NCBI GenBank assembly: GCA_033807695.1
Contig: CM066304.1
Location: forward strand, 186,001 to 250,000
Origin: Daedaleopsis sinensis
Lineage: Eukaryota > Basidiomycota > Agaricomycetes > Polyporales > Polyporaceae
Direction: 5' to 3'
DNA length: 64,000 nt
In this document: in pieces, positions 23,101 through 35,347 of the stretch
Layout: every line of letters begins with the position of its first letter
Numbering within the stretch: position 1 is the first letter of the stretch
Translations under genes and position numbers: made by a program
The notes under the pieces: generated by a model
The model's input: only the letters and a program-made list of their open reading frames with translations
Databases searched by the model: none
Told to the model about the DNA's origin: nothing

Positions 23101-24790
23101 CGCCGCATCTCCGCGATATCCATCGGCCCAGTATGCGACACTTGTTTCGTCCGTTGCATCCATTGCGGAGTCTCAGCGAGGCCCTCCGCTCCGGCAGCTG
23201 AAGCCGACGAGGCTGCGGAGGCGCAGGACGTGCTACGAACTCGCGTCGGGGACGGGCTTGGACGTGGAGCAGAGGTAGATCCCTCTGCGATTGGCGGCAG
23301 ATTGAGGGAAGCGGCTGTGTGCAGGCTAGAAGGACGATCAGTACATTGGTCGATGCAGTGCACAATGTCAACGACGGACATACTCATATCCTTGGCCTCA
23401 CAGTGACGACAAGGGATGAGCGTATTGGGGGACTGACCGCGCGGATCTCCTCGAGCTCGGCGACGATCGGCAGCGTCTCGCGCAGGAGCGCGACGAGCCG
23501 GTGGAGCGCCGTCGAGAGCTTCCCGTGCGAGAGCAGGGCGCAGAGGAACGCGTCCGCGTCCGAGTGCGGGTTGTGCGACGGGTCCGAGAGCGGGTCGGCG
23601 GGGTCGACCTGCATGGCGTCGTCCGGGAGGACGCGGGCGAAGCGGAGGTGGTACGAGCTGCGGTTCGTGGAGAGCTCGTCCGTGCAGGTGAGCGAGACGG
23701 TGTAGTCGGCGGCGTACGTGAACACGACCGTCTGGAGGTCGAAGGAGATGAGCCGGACGTCCGTCCACAGGTACTTCGTGGACATCTGTGCGACTGCGGG
23801 TAGTTGTCAGTATGGCCGGATTAGAGACGTCGGTCCAGAGACAGAAACGCACCTTCACCGATCGCCTCCTGCGTGTCGTAGATGATGCGTTTCGAAGGGC
23901 GGATGACCGTACTTCCGCTCGCCTGCTTCCCAATCGGCTGCTGCACGTACTTGAGCTTCACGCACGTCACGACCTTTCCATCGTCACTCGACCACCAGTT
24001 GAGCGGAATGACGCGGATGTTGGGCATCGCGGCCTCCGCAGCGGGCGCTCCGGAAAGGATATCTGACGACTGCACGCAGAGGGCCGGGATTGTGCGCGCA
24101 AGCGAGGACTGCACGTTTCCGAACTCGGGCACGTAGCCGTTGAGCGACGAGCTAACGTGGGTGAAGGGAATCCCGCGCAGCTTGAACTGCTGTTCGACCT
24201 TCGTGTACGCAACGCGCGCGCTGTGCGATGGAGCGCATCAACAAATGTTTGACCATCCCCCTCGAGGAGATAGATACTCACCAGCAGTAGGCGTACAGTT
24301 CCCGCAGAACCTTTGTCTCGAGACGGAAGCTGCGGACCCTGTCAGCATTTAGAGCGTCCCACCTCTGCAATTCGTCGCCGAACATACCTTGTGGGAGCGA
24401 GTTCGCCCTGGACTTGTGGCGCGCCGCGCCCGAACCCTTCGTCCCTCTTCCTCTTCTGCCCAACAATAGCTTCTAGACCAGGGCCGCTCTCGACCGCGAC
24501 GTCGTCGCCATGGATCCGGCGCACGTTTAGCCACCCTATGTCCTCCATCTTCAGGTCGTGGTTGATCGAGCTCTCGACCTCGCGCACACTGATGAGTGCG
24601 TAGCGGAAGTCCTGGTCCGTGATCACCAGCACGAGATAGTGCATCGGGAAGTTGCCCAGCTGGATGTAGAGCGTTCCTTGAGCGTCTGGACCGAGCTTCT
24701 TGATTTCTGCAGACACCATCCGTAAGCCTGGCTGCCATGGCTGCGATAGACCGGCATTAGATAGACTCACCGTCGGCTGAGAAGTTACGC
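20191..24790 (-). pseudogene. MED14: MED14 (Mediator subunit 14) fragment, decayed
   Basis: Several consecutive minus-strand exons look like fungal MED14, a scaffold subunit of the Mediator complex. They include FRMRNFSADG and LYIQLGNFPMHYLVLVITDQ (about 24780-24560), then VRSFRLETKVLRELYAYCW, LRGIPFTHVSSSLNGYVPEF and WTDVRLISFDLQTVVFTYAA (down to about 23440). C-terminal exons resume at 20790 (GDNSHIAKGFLMDIAEGSGV). The N-terminal part is absent. The region between about 23400 and 20800 cannot be read as MED14 without stops. Near 20340 the frame shifts by one base inside a conserved stretch: VVDKVSSSKAVDRVR is in one frame and FIKPADLSDGISRLALSEP in the next. These facts mark a broken copy, probably captured from a host gene that exists intact elsewhere. 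Confidence 0.65.
21138..21368. repeat. Direct repeat of about 50 bp, spaced 179 bp
   Basis: The block with GAGAACGGCGTCGGTCAGCA and TACAGGTGCGTG (21138-21190) recurs at 21316-21368 with several changes. It lies in the unreadable middle of the MED14 remnant. Confidence 0.6.
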
Positions 24791-24809
24791 ATCCGGAAGC
24801 TCTGCAAGC

Positions 24810-24976
24810 CTAAGTACTGAAGTCGTCATAGAAGCCCTTCCCGCTCTTCTTGCCATAGTACTGCGCGTCCACCATACGCTCGAGCAGCACGCTCGGGCGG
24901 TACTTCGAGTCGCCCGTGCCGTTGTATATCGTCTGCTGGATCGCGAGACACGTGTCGAACCCGATGCTGCCAGACC
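24810..24976 (-). pseudogene. 3-hydroxyacyl-CoA dehydrogenase C-terminal fragment
   Basis: The frame encodes [20 protein letters not shown] and [24 protein letters not shown] and then stops. This matches the C-terminal domain end of 3-hydroxyacyl-/3-hydroxybutyryl-CoA dehydrogenases (the [11 protein letters not shown] signature). The upstream NAD-binding domain is not found in the preceding kilobase. A GT-AG intron could end at CTGGCAG just before the fragment, but no fitting upstream exon was seen. Its stop codon is only about 20 bases from the first MED14 exon on the same strand, an unnatural gene junction. It is therefore a captured or rearranged piece. Confidence 0.7.
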
Positions 24977-27339
24977 GGCCACAGCATCGCGCACAGCACG
25001 TAGTTTGGGTGTGGACATGTGTAGGCACGCGTAGAGACACGGTCGGGCAGGAACACATACGTGTTGCGCACCGCCGGATGCGGAAGCCGGTGACAGTGAG
25101 GATGTATGAACGGAACGGAGGGACGCACGGAGGAAAAGACGAGGCAGAGTAGAAGAATTTGCCGCAACGCTGGGGTACCGTTGCGTACGTGTACGTGTAT
25201 GTGCGCAGACAGGGTGTCCGACCCGTCGGGAGATGGACCGTATATGCGGCAGACACACAACCCGGGCCGGCACAGCCCGTTTCGACGATGCGCGTCGCAT
25301 GGGCTGCTGGCTTGGAAGGATATACAAGGGTAAGTACCAGTCACTCGCTCGAATAGAGGTGTCAAGATCACTCACAATCGAGCGTCCGGGGCAGGTACGC
25401 GGTTCCTGCAGTTGTCATCGTGTCGCGGACTCGCGGGCCCGGGCGTGGATGGACGAGAGCGGTGGGTAGGGACGGCTCCAAGTTGTGCGGCCTGCAGGCA
25501 CATCATGCAGGCCTCATTTCCCGGCGAATACGACCGTAGCGGGGCGCAAACGTCGGGTGAGCGCGCTGTGACAGCGCTGGCCATCGCGTTTCTAGCCACC
25601 CGGGACGCGTGCTTCTCGAGTCTGGGCTATCCGAGTCCGCAGGGCCCAGTTCGTCGATGGTCGTGGGCCATCGACTCCTGCGGGGCCGAGTCTGCTGGCG
25701 GGGAGGACATGCCGGACGCGGTCGTGGTGTAGTAGTGTGGTGTAGCGGCGTCGAGGGGCGCCCGAGACAGGGGAGACCTGCCCTAAACTCACGCACGTGC
25801 GGAAATTAACAAAATCCCATACTAAGTCACCACGTTGTTAAGACCAACTAACACTAATGCTAAGCAGTCCAAACCGAGCCTCGCCAACCCACGAGCAGGC
25901 GGGGTCGTTCGTGAAGCAGCTGCAGCCTGCTTCTACAAACGAACCCGCCTGCCAGACCTACGCCAAAACTCCGGACCATCGCTCTGTGGTTCGCAAAATA
26001 GACGGTCAGCACAGACAGATCTCGTAAGTACATTGAAGTGCGCTTGCCTTTGATGATGCGTTGACGACCTTGCTTGCAATGAAGGCACTGGTGCTCAGCG
26101 ACTACTATGACAGACCAGTTAGGCTGTCAAGTACGCACTACATGATCACAACGCAAACATACCGATGACTCGAGCGAACTCGAACATGTGCGACTCGAGC
26201 TTGAAACGCACGCGCGCGCCAACTCCACAATCTAAAACCAGCGTCACGTTCTCGCCGTGGGCTCAAAGTCGACACGTACCGCGCGAAGTAGCTGAAAAAT
26301 GTTTCCAAATTGAAAGGGGGAGCCGAACGCGCTCGCGAACGGGAGCACTGCGAAATGGTAAGTCAAATATAGCTCAATCACCACCGTTTACTCACAGTGC
26401 TAGTGACCACCTCAGGCTTTCGGAACCCAGCCTTTCAACGGACGGCAGGCGTCAGCGACACTCAACGCCGTTAAATCAGGCCGGGGAGACCACCGGCCCA
26501 CAACTCGAGTTAGGGACGAGACCGACTGGCGGCGTAGCCACTCTGCGGTAGCCCCGTAGGGCCTCCCTGGGCGACACTCTACTAGGGTGGCCAACCCAAA
26601 GCAGAGGCACCCATTCTCCTCACTGAGACTCGGCGCTGTGCGCACAACGCCCGTCTAACAGCAAAGGACTCGAGCTTCAGAAGTGGGGGTCTGGAGAAGG
26701 TGATCAACCCGCTGGCACTATCTTAAGAGCTCACCGCTGGCGAGAACGACCGGTGCGTTCGGCCCTCGTTATCAAGGCTGTACCTCCTGACCAATAACTC
26801 CGAGGCCGAGCCCGATTTGTCCGTCCAATCATATAGCGAGCGGCGGCGCGCACAGCCCCGAAATGAACCACTAGTTCGGATATGAACTAGGTGGCGCCGG
26901 CCAGGCTTTCACGCGCGTTATCGCGGGCTCATCGTACCGTTCTGAACACGCTAACTACGTTATCTCGCAGGACAATCTAGCAGGTGGGGAAACCCCGTGC
27001 CCCAGGACATGAAGTCGGCACTACACTGTCCCTATCTTGTGTTACCGTGCAGCTCCGGAATGAGCTATCGCACGGTCATATCGCAGGCGCCACACCTCTT
27101 TTATGGAGCCTGGGCCAGAGCAGCCCGCTCCAGTGTTTGGATATATAATGGACGCGCCACCGCTCCGCTCGTTCTGCCAGCCTGTCTGCCTACATTCACA
27201 CATAGTATCGACCCGAGGTACGCACCCTCTGCTACTTACCACCCCCTTCGACGTCCTGACCATTATCCGCAAGCACCACGCGTGAAAATGGTCATAGTAC
27301 TGCGCTCTCACACGCGCTTAGGATTGCGCCACGTATGTC
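24977..27339. other. Stretch without a recognisable gene
   Basis: GC-rich sequence with many short frames on both strands, none with a recognisable domain or a consistent exon chain. The part from 25800 to 27000 is less GC-rich. It may hold the promoter of the downstream dioxygenase gene. Confidence 0.5.
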
Positions 27340-28960
27340 ACTGTGTCTCGACTCCAAGTTTGTGCTCACACGATTCGTCAGCGGTCTGTCCACCGCCGGG
27401 AGAATATCTCCACTGAGACCCTGTCCAACATAACGGGCCAGAAAAAACCGGTGAGTGTAATTGCAGTACCAATGTATCAGCAGCGTCACTACTGATCAAC
27501 AATCAACCGTTAGAAAATCCCCAAAGAGTACAATGTGCGCACGCCTGCTGAGCTCGCTCGTCGCAAAGCAGAAGCACGCACGCGTAGCAAAGAAGCCCAA
27601 CGTCGCCGTCACATCCTGAAGATGCAACACAATCTCACGCAATACATGGAGTGCGCGCCGATCTATCGCTCCCATAGGACCCACGAGCAGCTAGCGCGTG
27701 ACGCGCGACGGACCAAGACCGTTCTCCCTCGGCTGCTCAGGCGCTGCAACCAGCGCCTCATTCACAAGCCCATTGCATCTGGGTCCAGGATATACCAAGA
27801 CGCAAATGGCGTTACACTTGCCGCGTATTTCGGATATCGCCTAGATGGGCAGAAGGTAGGATGAAGCACGCATATGTTTACAGTGATCACTCATGCATCC
27901 AATTCAGCGTCAGGGAGTACTTCCCCTCAGCCAGCAATACATCGGCCAGACTCGAGCAGATTTCGATCTTGCAACAGCTAGGGGTGAAATAAAGCGCTTC
28001 GATGGTATCTCGGTAAGTTATCGCCTATATTGCAACGACCCAGGCTCAACATGAATGGTACACGCAGGAGGAGCTCTTGCCTGACACACAGGTCGCCATC
28101 CAGCGGCTGCTCTCCCAGGACCAGCCCGTGCTCGCCCCACGCGATGGCCGTCATCTCAATGATCGGTACTCGCTCGACAGCTATTTGCATAGCTTCGTCG
28201 ATGCGAAGACCGGTGAGGTGGTGCGTGAACGTCGTGGTGTTCACCACCTCGTACACGCGTGGACACCTCAAGGCCATCCAAACGGGGTAAGCCTGCCCAA
28301 GCGATCCCACGTGTGAAGTCTGTTCACGTCTGGCTATACAGCGCCTCGTGCCGTCCTCTGACATGCTCGGAGGTGGAGTTGCGGCCAATGCTGTCGAGGT
28401 GGAAACATACTTCTACGCGACGCAGACCGTCGCGCTCCTCCTTGCAGAGATGTTCAAGACCGTATTCCCCGAGGAGTACAAACGCTATCGCAGAGCCTTC
28501 GACGCTGGGGTCTGGATCCAGAGCGATCCGGGCCCGTGGCTGGGCCGCGCGATCGTATACAAGTTGGACGTCGACTTGCACTTCGATGGACTTGACGGTG
28601 GGCCCACTGCGACGTTCCCGCTTGGGCAGTTCACTGGAGGCACCCTTGAACTTCCACAGCTATGGTCCCGTCTTGAGTGAGCAGACAAATACTCACGTTG
28701 TGAACATTATTAACTTGCTGTGTAGATATGGCCCAGGCGCTGTCCTCCTCTCGCTTTCTGGCATAATTGCGCACCGCGTGATGGAATGGGAGGCTGTGTC
28801 AGGGGAGGAGAACGAGCGTGTAGGGTGCACTCCGGGCAGGATTGGCAACGTGTTCTTCTTCCCGAAGAACTCGTTGCGCCACCTTGAGGATCACCCGCCG
28901 CTCTGGGGCAAGCGCACGGCGTATGGCAAATACACATACACAAGCAGTACCTCGTCCTGA
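27340..28960 (+). CDS. TET/JBP-like 2OG-Fe(II) dioxygenase (putative DNA base oxidase)
   Basis: Exons with matching phases are 27380?-27450, 27514-27855, 27908-28012, 28068-28286, 28342-28676 and 28726-28960 (stop TGA 28958-28960). The N-terminal half is basic (RRKAEARTRSKEAQRRRHIL). The core reads YKLDVDLHFDGLDGG, with the metal-binding H-x-D. FTGGTLELPQL and YGPGAVLLSLSGIIAHRVME follow, giving the distal histidine, and ENERVG supplies the arginine expected to hold 2-oxoglutarate. This order fits the Tet/JBP-like dioxygenases that are expanded in basidiomycetes. In that group such enzymes oxidise 5-methylcytosine, and comparative work reported a link with KDZ transposons. No stop or frameshift was found, so it may be active. 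The exact start codon was not determined. Another 2OG-Fe(II) oxygenase subfamily is the alternative. Confidence 0.65.
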
Positions 28961-31892
28961 TACAGAGTCCTTTCAAGTGTAATATAGACCACCCTCACGA
29001 ACCTCACATATCTGAGTACGCTGTTTGCTAATTAACTACTCCCCCTCGGACAGCTTCACGCGCAGAACCCGGTATGACAGTGTCTGGTGCCTAGACAAGC
29101 GACAACGCTGTCAAGGAAACATGCGAGCACAACCTTTGCACGGACGTGACCCCGTTCGACGCGCCGCCGTCCCGCATACGGACTCGGACTGCCACGCACA
29201 AACCGGTGAGTCAGTGAGGTACTGTGGCCGACAGACAGGCACTCACGCATTCTCGTCAGTCCAGTCCCCATGCGCACGGATTGGTGGTGATTGATTGGCC
29301 TTAAGTCACTGAGTACTCTGCGACTCGGGCTCTGGGAGGTTCGGGCGCGATGTCTGTTAGCTGGTTGTATTCTGACGCTTTAGCTGACTTAACATCTCTT
29401 TCAGTTTCTCCGTACAAGAACACTATGCACATGTACGTACCGCTTTTCCTTATAACTCTGAGTCCATGACAATTGCTGACAGCCTCTGTTCTCTCGTTCA
29501 TAGCAACGTGACTGGCACAGATTCGGGTTCCACGCTGCGGCTCCAAGGCTCGCAGTCCGACATCGACAGCGGATCTCGAGGTACGCACCTTTGGTTTGGA
29601 TATGAACGGCTCTCCGATTGCTGAGGACAATTTATCACAGATATCGGCGAACAGCACCCTTGAGAAGCATGCCCATGGCGTTCGCACCCAGCCGGTCAGT
29701 CGAGCTCAGGCTCGCAGCGCCGAGGAGGCGACGTACCCCCGCCCGCAAGTTTCCGTTAACTCTGCATTATCCTGACCATACTCTCTCTATATCAGACAGA
29801 TACTAGCGTGTCCACAACGCACGCGACGATCATACTTACCAGAAGTGGGCAATAGGTAAGTACGTCAGAAGCCTGCTGTACTACTAGTATTTCGACATCC
29901 CCGGGCGCTTACTGACTTCTGATTCGTCCGCAGGACACTGTCGCGACGTCTTGCTCGGCGCAGACAGGTACGTATCGTGTGGCACAGTCTGTTCCGCACG
30001 CGCAGTGCTGACTTGTTCCGGCTTTTCAGGACCGCGCGAGTCGAGACTCCAAGTCGGCTCCACACTCTCAGCCCTGGCGGTGACGCGACACGCACGCAGT
30101 GGGCCCGGTGTGTCCCTGTGTGTGCTGACCCGCTACCCAGATGCTAACCATCTCTCTCCAGGTTCTTGCGTGCAGTGCCGACCATGCTGCGTGCGACGCA
30201 GAGGCCGTGTCCGCAGAACCGCCTGAAGTGTTCTCAGACGGCTGCCTCTGCAGATTCGGACATGCGTTCCGCGGTAGTGTCGAGACAGCCTCCTCCCCTC
30301 TCTCATCCGTGGAGGAGACAGGCCCGAGGCCCGTCCGCACTGGGACGCACGTAGGAGGACGTCCGTAGGCAGCGACTCTCGGGCGCCGCTTGCTACGTGT
30401 TCGGCGCTGTTGGGACTCGCGTCGGGGATGCTGTCCCGCTTGGAGGTAAGTCTGAACGGTACCCGGTATAGCAGCTCACCTGCACGGACCTAGGTCGGCT
30501 GCGCATATCAAGAGGGCGGACGCTTGAAGTGAGGCCGGCTGCACGGTGTTCCACTGGGGGTGAGGACATCAGAGGTACATACCGGACCTGTTACCGCCGG
30601 CTGTCCACCTCATGCTACCAACTTAACTCGTCTTGGCAAGCGCTGTTCAAGCCCAAATCAACGTCGAGACGCGGCGGGGTGGGAGACGGCTGATGCTGGT
30701 CACGGACATAGAGGTACGTACCTATGTTCTGCGGCCGGATGAAGACTATTCACCGCACTGAAGGCGAAGCAGGGACCCGTCGTCGTCTTCCTTGGTCGTT
30801 GCAGCGCTCGATCCAACCAGCATATAACATCCGGGCCCGTCGGTGCCATTGTTCGCTGCGTCCCGGCACGACTAGCAGTGTGACTCGATGCAGAGCGAGA
30901 GTTCCGGAGCACAAGTTGCTCAAGAGCGTGTATGAGCCCGGCGCTCGCCCCCGCCGCGTCAAAACCCACGTACACGTACTCAGAGCATGCAGCACCCGCC
31001 CGCGACCCTGAACAAACCTCAACGCCGAAAGTACCTCGACGCCGAGGACTGGAGCCCAAACAAGAGCAGGAGCGCGAGCATGCAGAGCCTCGCGTGTACC
31101 CGCGGGGGCAAGCCGAGCTTCCGCCGGGCTTCTGCACGAGTGCTTGCGCACGCGTAGGCCCGGGTACGGGCGCAGGCAGGGTGCAGACGCAGCACCGCCG
31201 CTCAGCCTCGCTCCCGACATACAGCAGTGTCGCCGTCCCCAAGGCAGGCAACACTGCTCGCATGCCAACAACATGCTATAGGGTGGAACCGGTGCTCCGC
31301 CCCCAACTTGATCTATGATGATGGGCCACTCGTGCAGCAGAGCATCCAATATGGCAAGCCTGTCGTTGTCGTGTCTATAACGTACGTCTCAAGCGTGTAC
31401 GCTTAAAGTACCTCGTTCGCGGTCCTATAGATTATGCATTAGTCGCGAGTAACCGCGCGCTGGTGCGGGTTCCGAGCTCTCCAGATCAACACGAGCTCGC
31501 GGCAGCTCTAATGTTGAGGGCAAAGAGCTTACAGCAACCTGTAAGCACCGATGTTGTTGTGATCAGCTGTAGTACCCCGTGCACCCCATCCTCGCAAAAC
31601 TCCTCCCCATGATCCTGTACCCTCCAAATTAGCACCAGCATTGTTATCTGGGCATCGCACATACTCACGTCCGCCGCTGTATCCCCTGCCCAAACGCACT
31701 TTGCTTTGCTTTGGCCTACCCCCTCATATCGAGTGTTTTGCCAGTGGAATGATGCCATCAGTGATGTTCTAAATCCTCTATGCGGGTGTCTGGGGTCCGG
31801 TGGATGTTGCGCCCAAACCCATTGGTTCTCACAAACTGTGCGCTGTACTAGTACTGGAACTTCTCGCGGCACACTGAACACCTGCAGTCCGA
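28961..31892. other. Region with exon-intron-like modules but no long coding frame
   Basis: Many GTACGT/GTAAGT donors and CAG acceptors occur at 30-120 nt spacing, for example around 29580, 29860, 29935, 29970 and 30030. The short pieces between them do not join to a protein I recognise. The last 500 bases are the presumptive promoter region of the KDZ transposase gene. It may be a decayed gene or a spliced non-coding transcript. Confidence 0.4.
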
Positions 31893-33340
31893 ATGTTCAC
31901 CCCCAAGACTCCCAGCAAACGCCACAAGAGGCGCAAGCTCCACCAAGATGGGCTTGCATGGACCGCAAACGATGTTGTATCCTCAGTTCGGGATCATGAT
32001 GGAAGCCCTTCGCGGGCGCGCAGGCTCGATCGGACAGAGCGAAGTGGGACTCCTCTGCGACCGATGGTGCTAATCTCGCGTCAAGTCCCAACAGATCAAT
32101 CTCCCATGGAACAGGGTACCAGGGTGCACGATGTGTCTACACACCCAGATGGTACGTACAAGTGACAACCAAATATTATAATAGATGCTAATCACCACCT
32201 CCACCTGTGTGCCATAGTGTTTGATCTCATCCAAAACTTTGGTACCGTTTTCGAGGATATAGGGGTGACAGACCTAGTCAAACCGCAAGCCGAGGCATTA
32301 CCGGCCCAATGTGCGCCGTCCGCGAACGGTGCGGCCCGACGGATGCGACGGCCAGCACCTCTGTCTGACGCATCAACATCCGACGAGGACACCGATAAAG
32401 AAGTAGAAGAAAATGCCTTTGTACTCGATGGGACCCAGGGGAGCACTAAGGCAGATGCTGGGAGCAAGCCAGGATACGTGAACAACACTATTGTGGGTCC
32501 ACCCATGCCAAATTAGCACATATGACAGACAAACACTTATGTCGCCCTCGCACGATAGCCACCCTCAGTGTGATGTGCCCAGTTCATGGCCGGCCACGCT
32601 GCTGAAGCTCTAGACACAATGCTCGAACAAGACTGGCCTCCGGACATAGGCAACATTTGCGCGTGCTGCATCCAGATGGGCCGACCAACACCTCCCCTTG
32701 GTCTCTCAACTTCGAGACATCGCTGTTTCGACTGCTTTCGACAGCCCAATCTATGTGATTCCTGCATCTTGCTGTTGCACCACTTCAACCCATTTCATCG
32801 ACTGCAGCGATGGAATCGCGAGAAGAGAATTTGGGAGAAGATAACAGCTACGGACATCGGCCTGCAGATCCACTGTGGCCATGGAGGGCGGCCATGCCCA
32901 CGCAAGATGAAAGGCAGAGAAACTCGTCCGATGCAAATTGTTCATGAGCACGGTATTTCCAAGATGATGGTGGGCTTTTGTGACTGTCCCTCGGATCAGA
33001 CAACTTCCAAGGGTGTGCTGGGTGCCCACAAACGGAGCTCGGATCCTACTCAACTACTCACCCTGGGCCTGTTTCCGGGATCATGGGATACGCCAAGGAC
33101 GGCCTTCACGCTTCATGTTCTGCGACAATATCGCCTGCTCACCCTCCAAGCTCACACGACGGTGCACGACTTCTCCATTTACCTCAAGCGCACTACAAAC
33201 AATGTCGAATCACACACAGTGACAGTGAGAGAACTTACTCCAGGCGACCATGAGTCCCGAACACTGAGATGACTTCATGACAGGATCGCACGCGAGAGTT
33301 CAGCCAAGCGATGCGAGAGTTCAGCTATCTACGCGCATGT

Positions 33341-33351
33341 AAGAGAGCACT
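33341..33351. repeat. 11-bp target-site duplication of LINE-1, left copy
   Basis: AAGAGAGCACT here recurs at 39869-39879 after a run of A residues. In the KDZ frame it encodes KRA-L, and the gene continues in frame after the right copy. Confidence 0.85.
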
Positions 33352-33427
33352 GGGAGCTCCTCTTTGCTTCTTACCATCACCTCGGCGATATTCCCACGCC
33401 CGCAGCCAATAGGAGCAGGCCACGGAC

Positions 33428-35347
33428 GTGTGGAACAAGGCTCTCTGGTGGCTTCTATTCGACCTCTTTGGCACTGTGGCGGCTTTACAACGCGCCATGG
33501 GACCCATACAACACTCAAATTCGCAAAACAAGGCTTCCCAAGTGGCCACATCCGGTCTGGGGAGCGGTCCACCGAGTCAGGCTGCTCGAGCAAGTCAAGC
33601 GCGCGCAGCATCAACCCGCCGCGACAAAACGGTGTCGGCACCAACCTTGGAGACATGGGACCCAGTGCAGGAAGGGGCCAAGGTGACGTCCATAGAGTCT
33701 GGTGTCGCCTTTCTCCGGGAGTACGCTGCGCTGGGGGGAAGTTCCGACGCCATCGATTTCACGGCGCCTACTACCCTGTGCAACATCGTGCTGTGGGCCA
33801 TGTACCAGCCGGACGCTTTTCGTCGTGACGCGTTGCGGGCAGCGGTTTTCATCATGCGTGACATGCCCGTAGCGGCACACTCGGTGCATGGGGTGGTCGA
33901 CAGACTCGAGGGCCTGGTTTCCAAAGTGGGAGACATGCTCTCAAGTAGCCCTGCCGCCACTTCCCACCCCGATTTCAACCCTATCGCCCTCTCGTATGCC
34001 GCCGCGGCGTCCAAGTCGCTCCCGCCTGAACATACCGCCTTGATTGAGAGGAACACAACCCGACGCAAGCAGCTGCTGCTACAGTATGGCGCGACGACGT
34101 CGTCCTCGGCGGCGCTGTCCGAGCGCGAACTCGTGAGCAAGGCCACCCTCGCATTAGATCTGATGGATCCCTCGAGTAAGGTGGAGATGCCAGTCGGGAC
34201 GGTGTTCCGCAGCGCGCGAAAGCTTCGCGAGGGCGGTGTTCTTTACGAGCTCAACTCCGCCGCCGCGGCCGACTGGATCCAGGGGTCAGGTGTCATGCCC
34301 GCCTTCCTGGCGGTGTATGATGGTGGGCAGGCCGTCATGAAGAGGGCCAGCTACTCAGTTCTGGCAGAATTTGTTCCGATAGCCTTTAGCGCCTCGACCC
34401 TGGGCCAGGCTCAGGTTGAAAACGACTCGAGCCTGGCAGAGGGGGCTATCTCCGCATCGCGATGGATCAAACCGGAGGAGCAGCGCCACGATGAGCAGCG
34501 AGTTGCCCATCTGATCCTTACGATGCGCACCCCAGAGGCTGCGAACCAGGCAATTCGAGACCGCCTCAACATTGAAGGCAAAAACGTCTCGACGCGCAAG
34601 CTGCTTCGGGAGCCGCGGCGGTGCATGAAGTGCCACAACTTAAGCTCTACGCACATCGCCGCCACATGCCCGGCTCCAGCGGACGTATGTGGAACCTGCG
34701 TGGGGGGTCATCAAACATCAGCCTGCACGATCAGAGATAGGCAGCGCATGCGCTGCTGCAACTGCAAGGCGGACGGGCACGCAGCATGGGATCGAGCGTG
34801 CCCCTGCTTTGTGACAGCACTGACTCGCCTTAACGAGAAGACACCCTCCAACAAATACAGGTTCTACCCCACAGCTGACCCATCGACGTGGGCCCTGCTC
34901 AGCGACTTCGGGTCAAGCACACCGGCCGCCCGTGGCAGCACGCAGTCGGCGCCGACCTCGCGAATGCACTCCCCGGTGACCATGGGCGAGGTCCCTGTCC
35001 GCACAGCCGCCCCAAAACGGTCTACAGCCCGTGGCAGGCCTAAGACGGCTCCTTTCCAGCCCCCCTCGACGACCGACTCAGGCTACGCGCAACGCGGGAG
35101 AGCCCCGACGACGTCATCGCTGTCAAACCAAACCAACTTGGCCGATTTCTGGAAACCCAGTCAACCCGATACGTCCCAACAACCCTCCGGATCGCAGCAG
35201 CCCGCCATGACGCAGCACGCCCCCTCTTCGCAGCGATCTGGGCCGTCGCTGCGCCCTGCGCTGTGGGACGTCTCCCCCACCTTAGAGCCCTCGGCAACGC
35301 AGCAGAGCTCTGACCACGACGACGGCTCCTCCCCATTGACCATTTAA
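33428..35347 (+). CDS. LINE-1 ORF1: Gag-like nucleic-acid-binding protein
   Basis: 639 residues. The first 170 residues are polar. The middle (about 230-390) is a folded region with an RRM-like or esterase-free Gag character typical of Tad ORF1. Three cysteine knuckles follow at about residues 398-460: CMKCHNLSSTHIAATCP, CGTCVGGHQTSAC and CCNCKADGHAAWDRACP. The last 150 residues are Ser/Pro/Gln-rich. ORF1 proteins of this type coat the retrotransposon RNA. The start could also be the Met at about 33497. The stop TAA overlaps the ORF2 start as TAATG at 35345-35349. Confidence 0.85.
   Translation: MWNKALWWLLFDLFGTVAALQRAMGPIQHSNSQNKASQVATSGLGSGPPSQAARASQARAASTRRDKTVSAPTLETWDPVQEGAKVTSIESGVAFLREYAALGGSSDAIDFTAPTTLCNIVLWAMYQPDAFRRDALRAAVFIMRDMPVAAHSVHGVVDRLEGLVSKVGDMLSSSPAATSHPDFNPIALSYAAAASKSLPPEHTALIERNTTRRKQLLLQYGATTSSSAALSERELVSKATLALDLMDPSSKVEMPVGTVFRSARKLREGGVLYELNSAAAADWIQGSGVMPAFLAVYDGGQAVMKRASYSVLAEFVPIAFSASTLGQAQVENDSSLAEGAISASRWIKPEEQRHDEQRVAHLILTMRTPEAANQAIRDRLNIEGKNVSTRKLLREPRRCMKCHNLSSTHIAATCPAPADVCGTCVGGHQTSACTIRDRQRMRCCNCKADGHAAWDRACPCFVTALTRLNEKTPSNKYRFYPTADPSTWALLSDFGSSTPAARGSTQSAPTSRMHSPVTMGEVPVRTAAPKRSTARGRPKTAPFQPPSTTDSGYAQRGRAPTTSSLSNQTNLADFWKPSQPDTSQQPSGSQQPAMTQHAPSSQRSGPSLRPALWDVSPTLEPSATQQSSDHDDGSSPLTI

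Noticed and set aside
23016..23933. 305-codon minus-strand frame over the MED14 remnant
   Set aside because: It is the shadow of the recognisable MED14 exon in another frame (Arg/Pro-rich translation against a clear MED14 match).
25372..25800. Upstream exons of the HADH gene
   Set aside because: Short similarities (such as NRVPAP and NEACMMCLQ) are in the wrong order and not supported by splice sites.
26400..26700. Possible rRNA or tRNA-like sequence (structured GC-rich stretch)
   Set aside because: No conserved rRNA core words and no cloverleaf with A/B boxes could be recognised.
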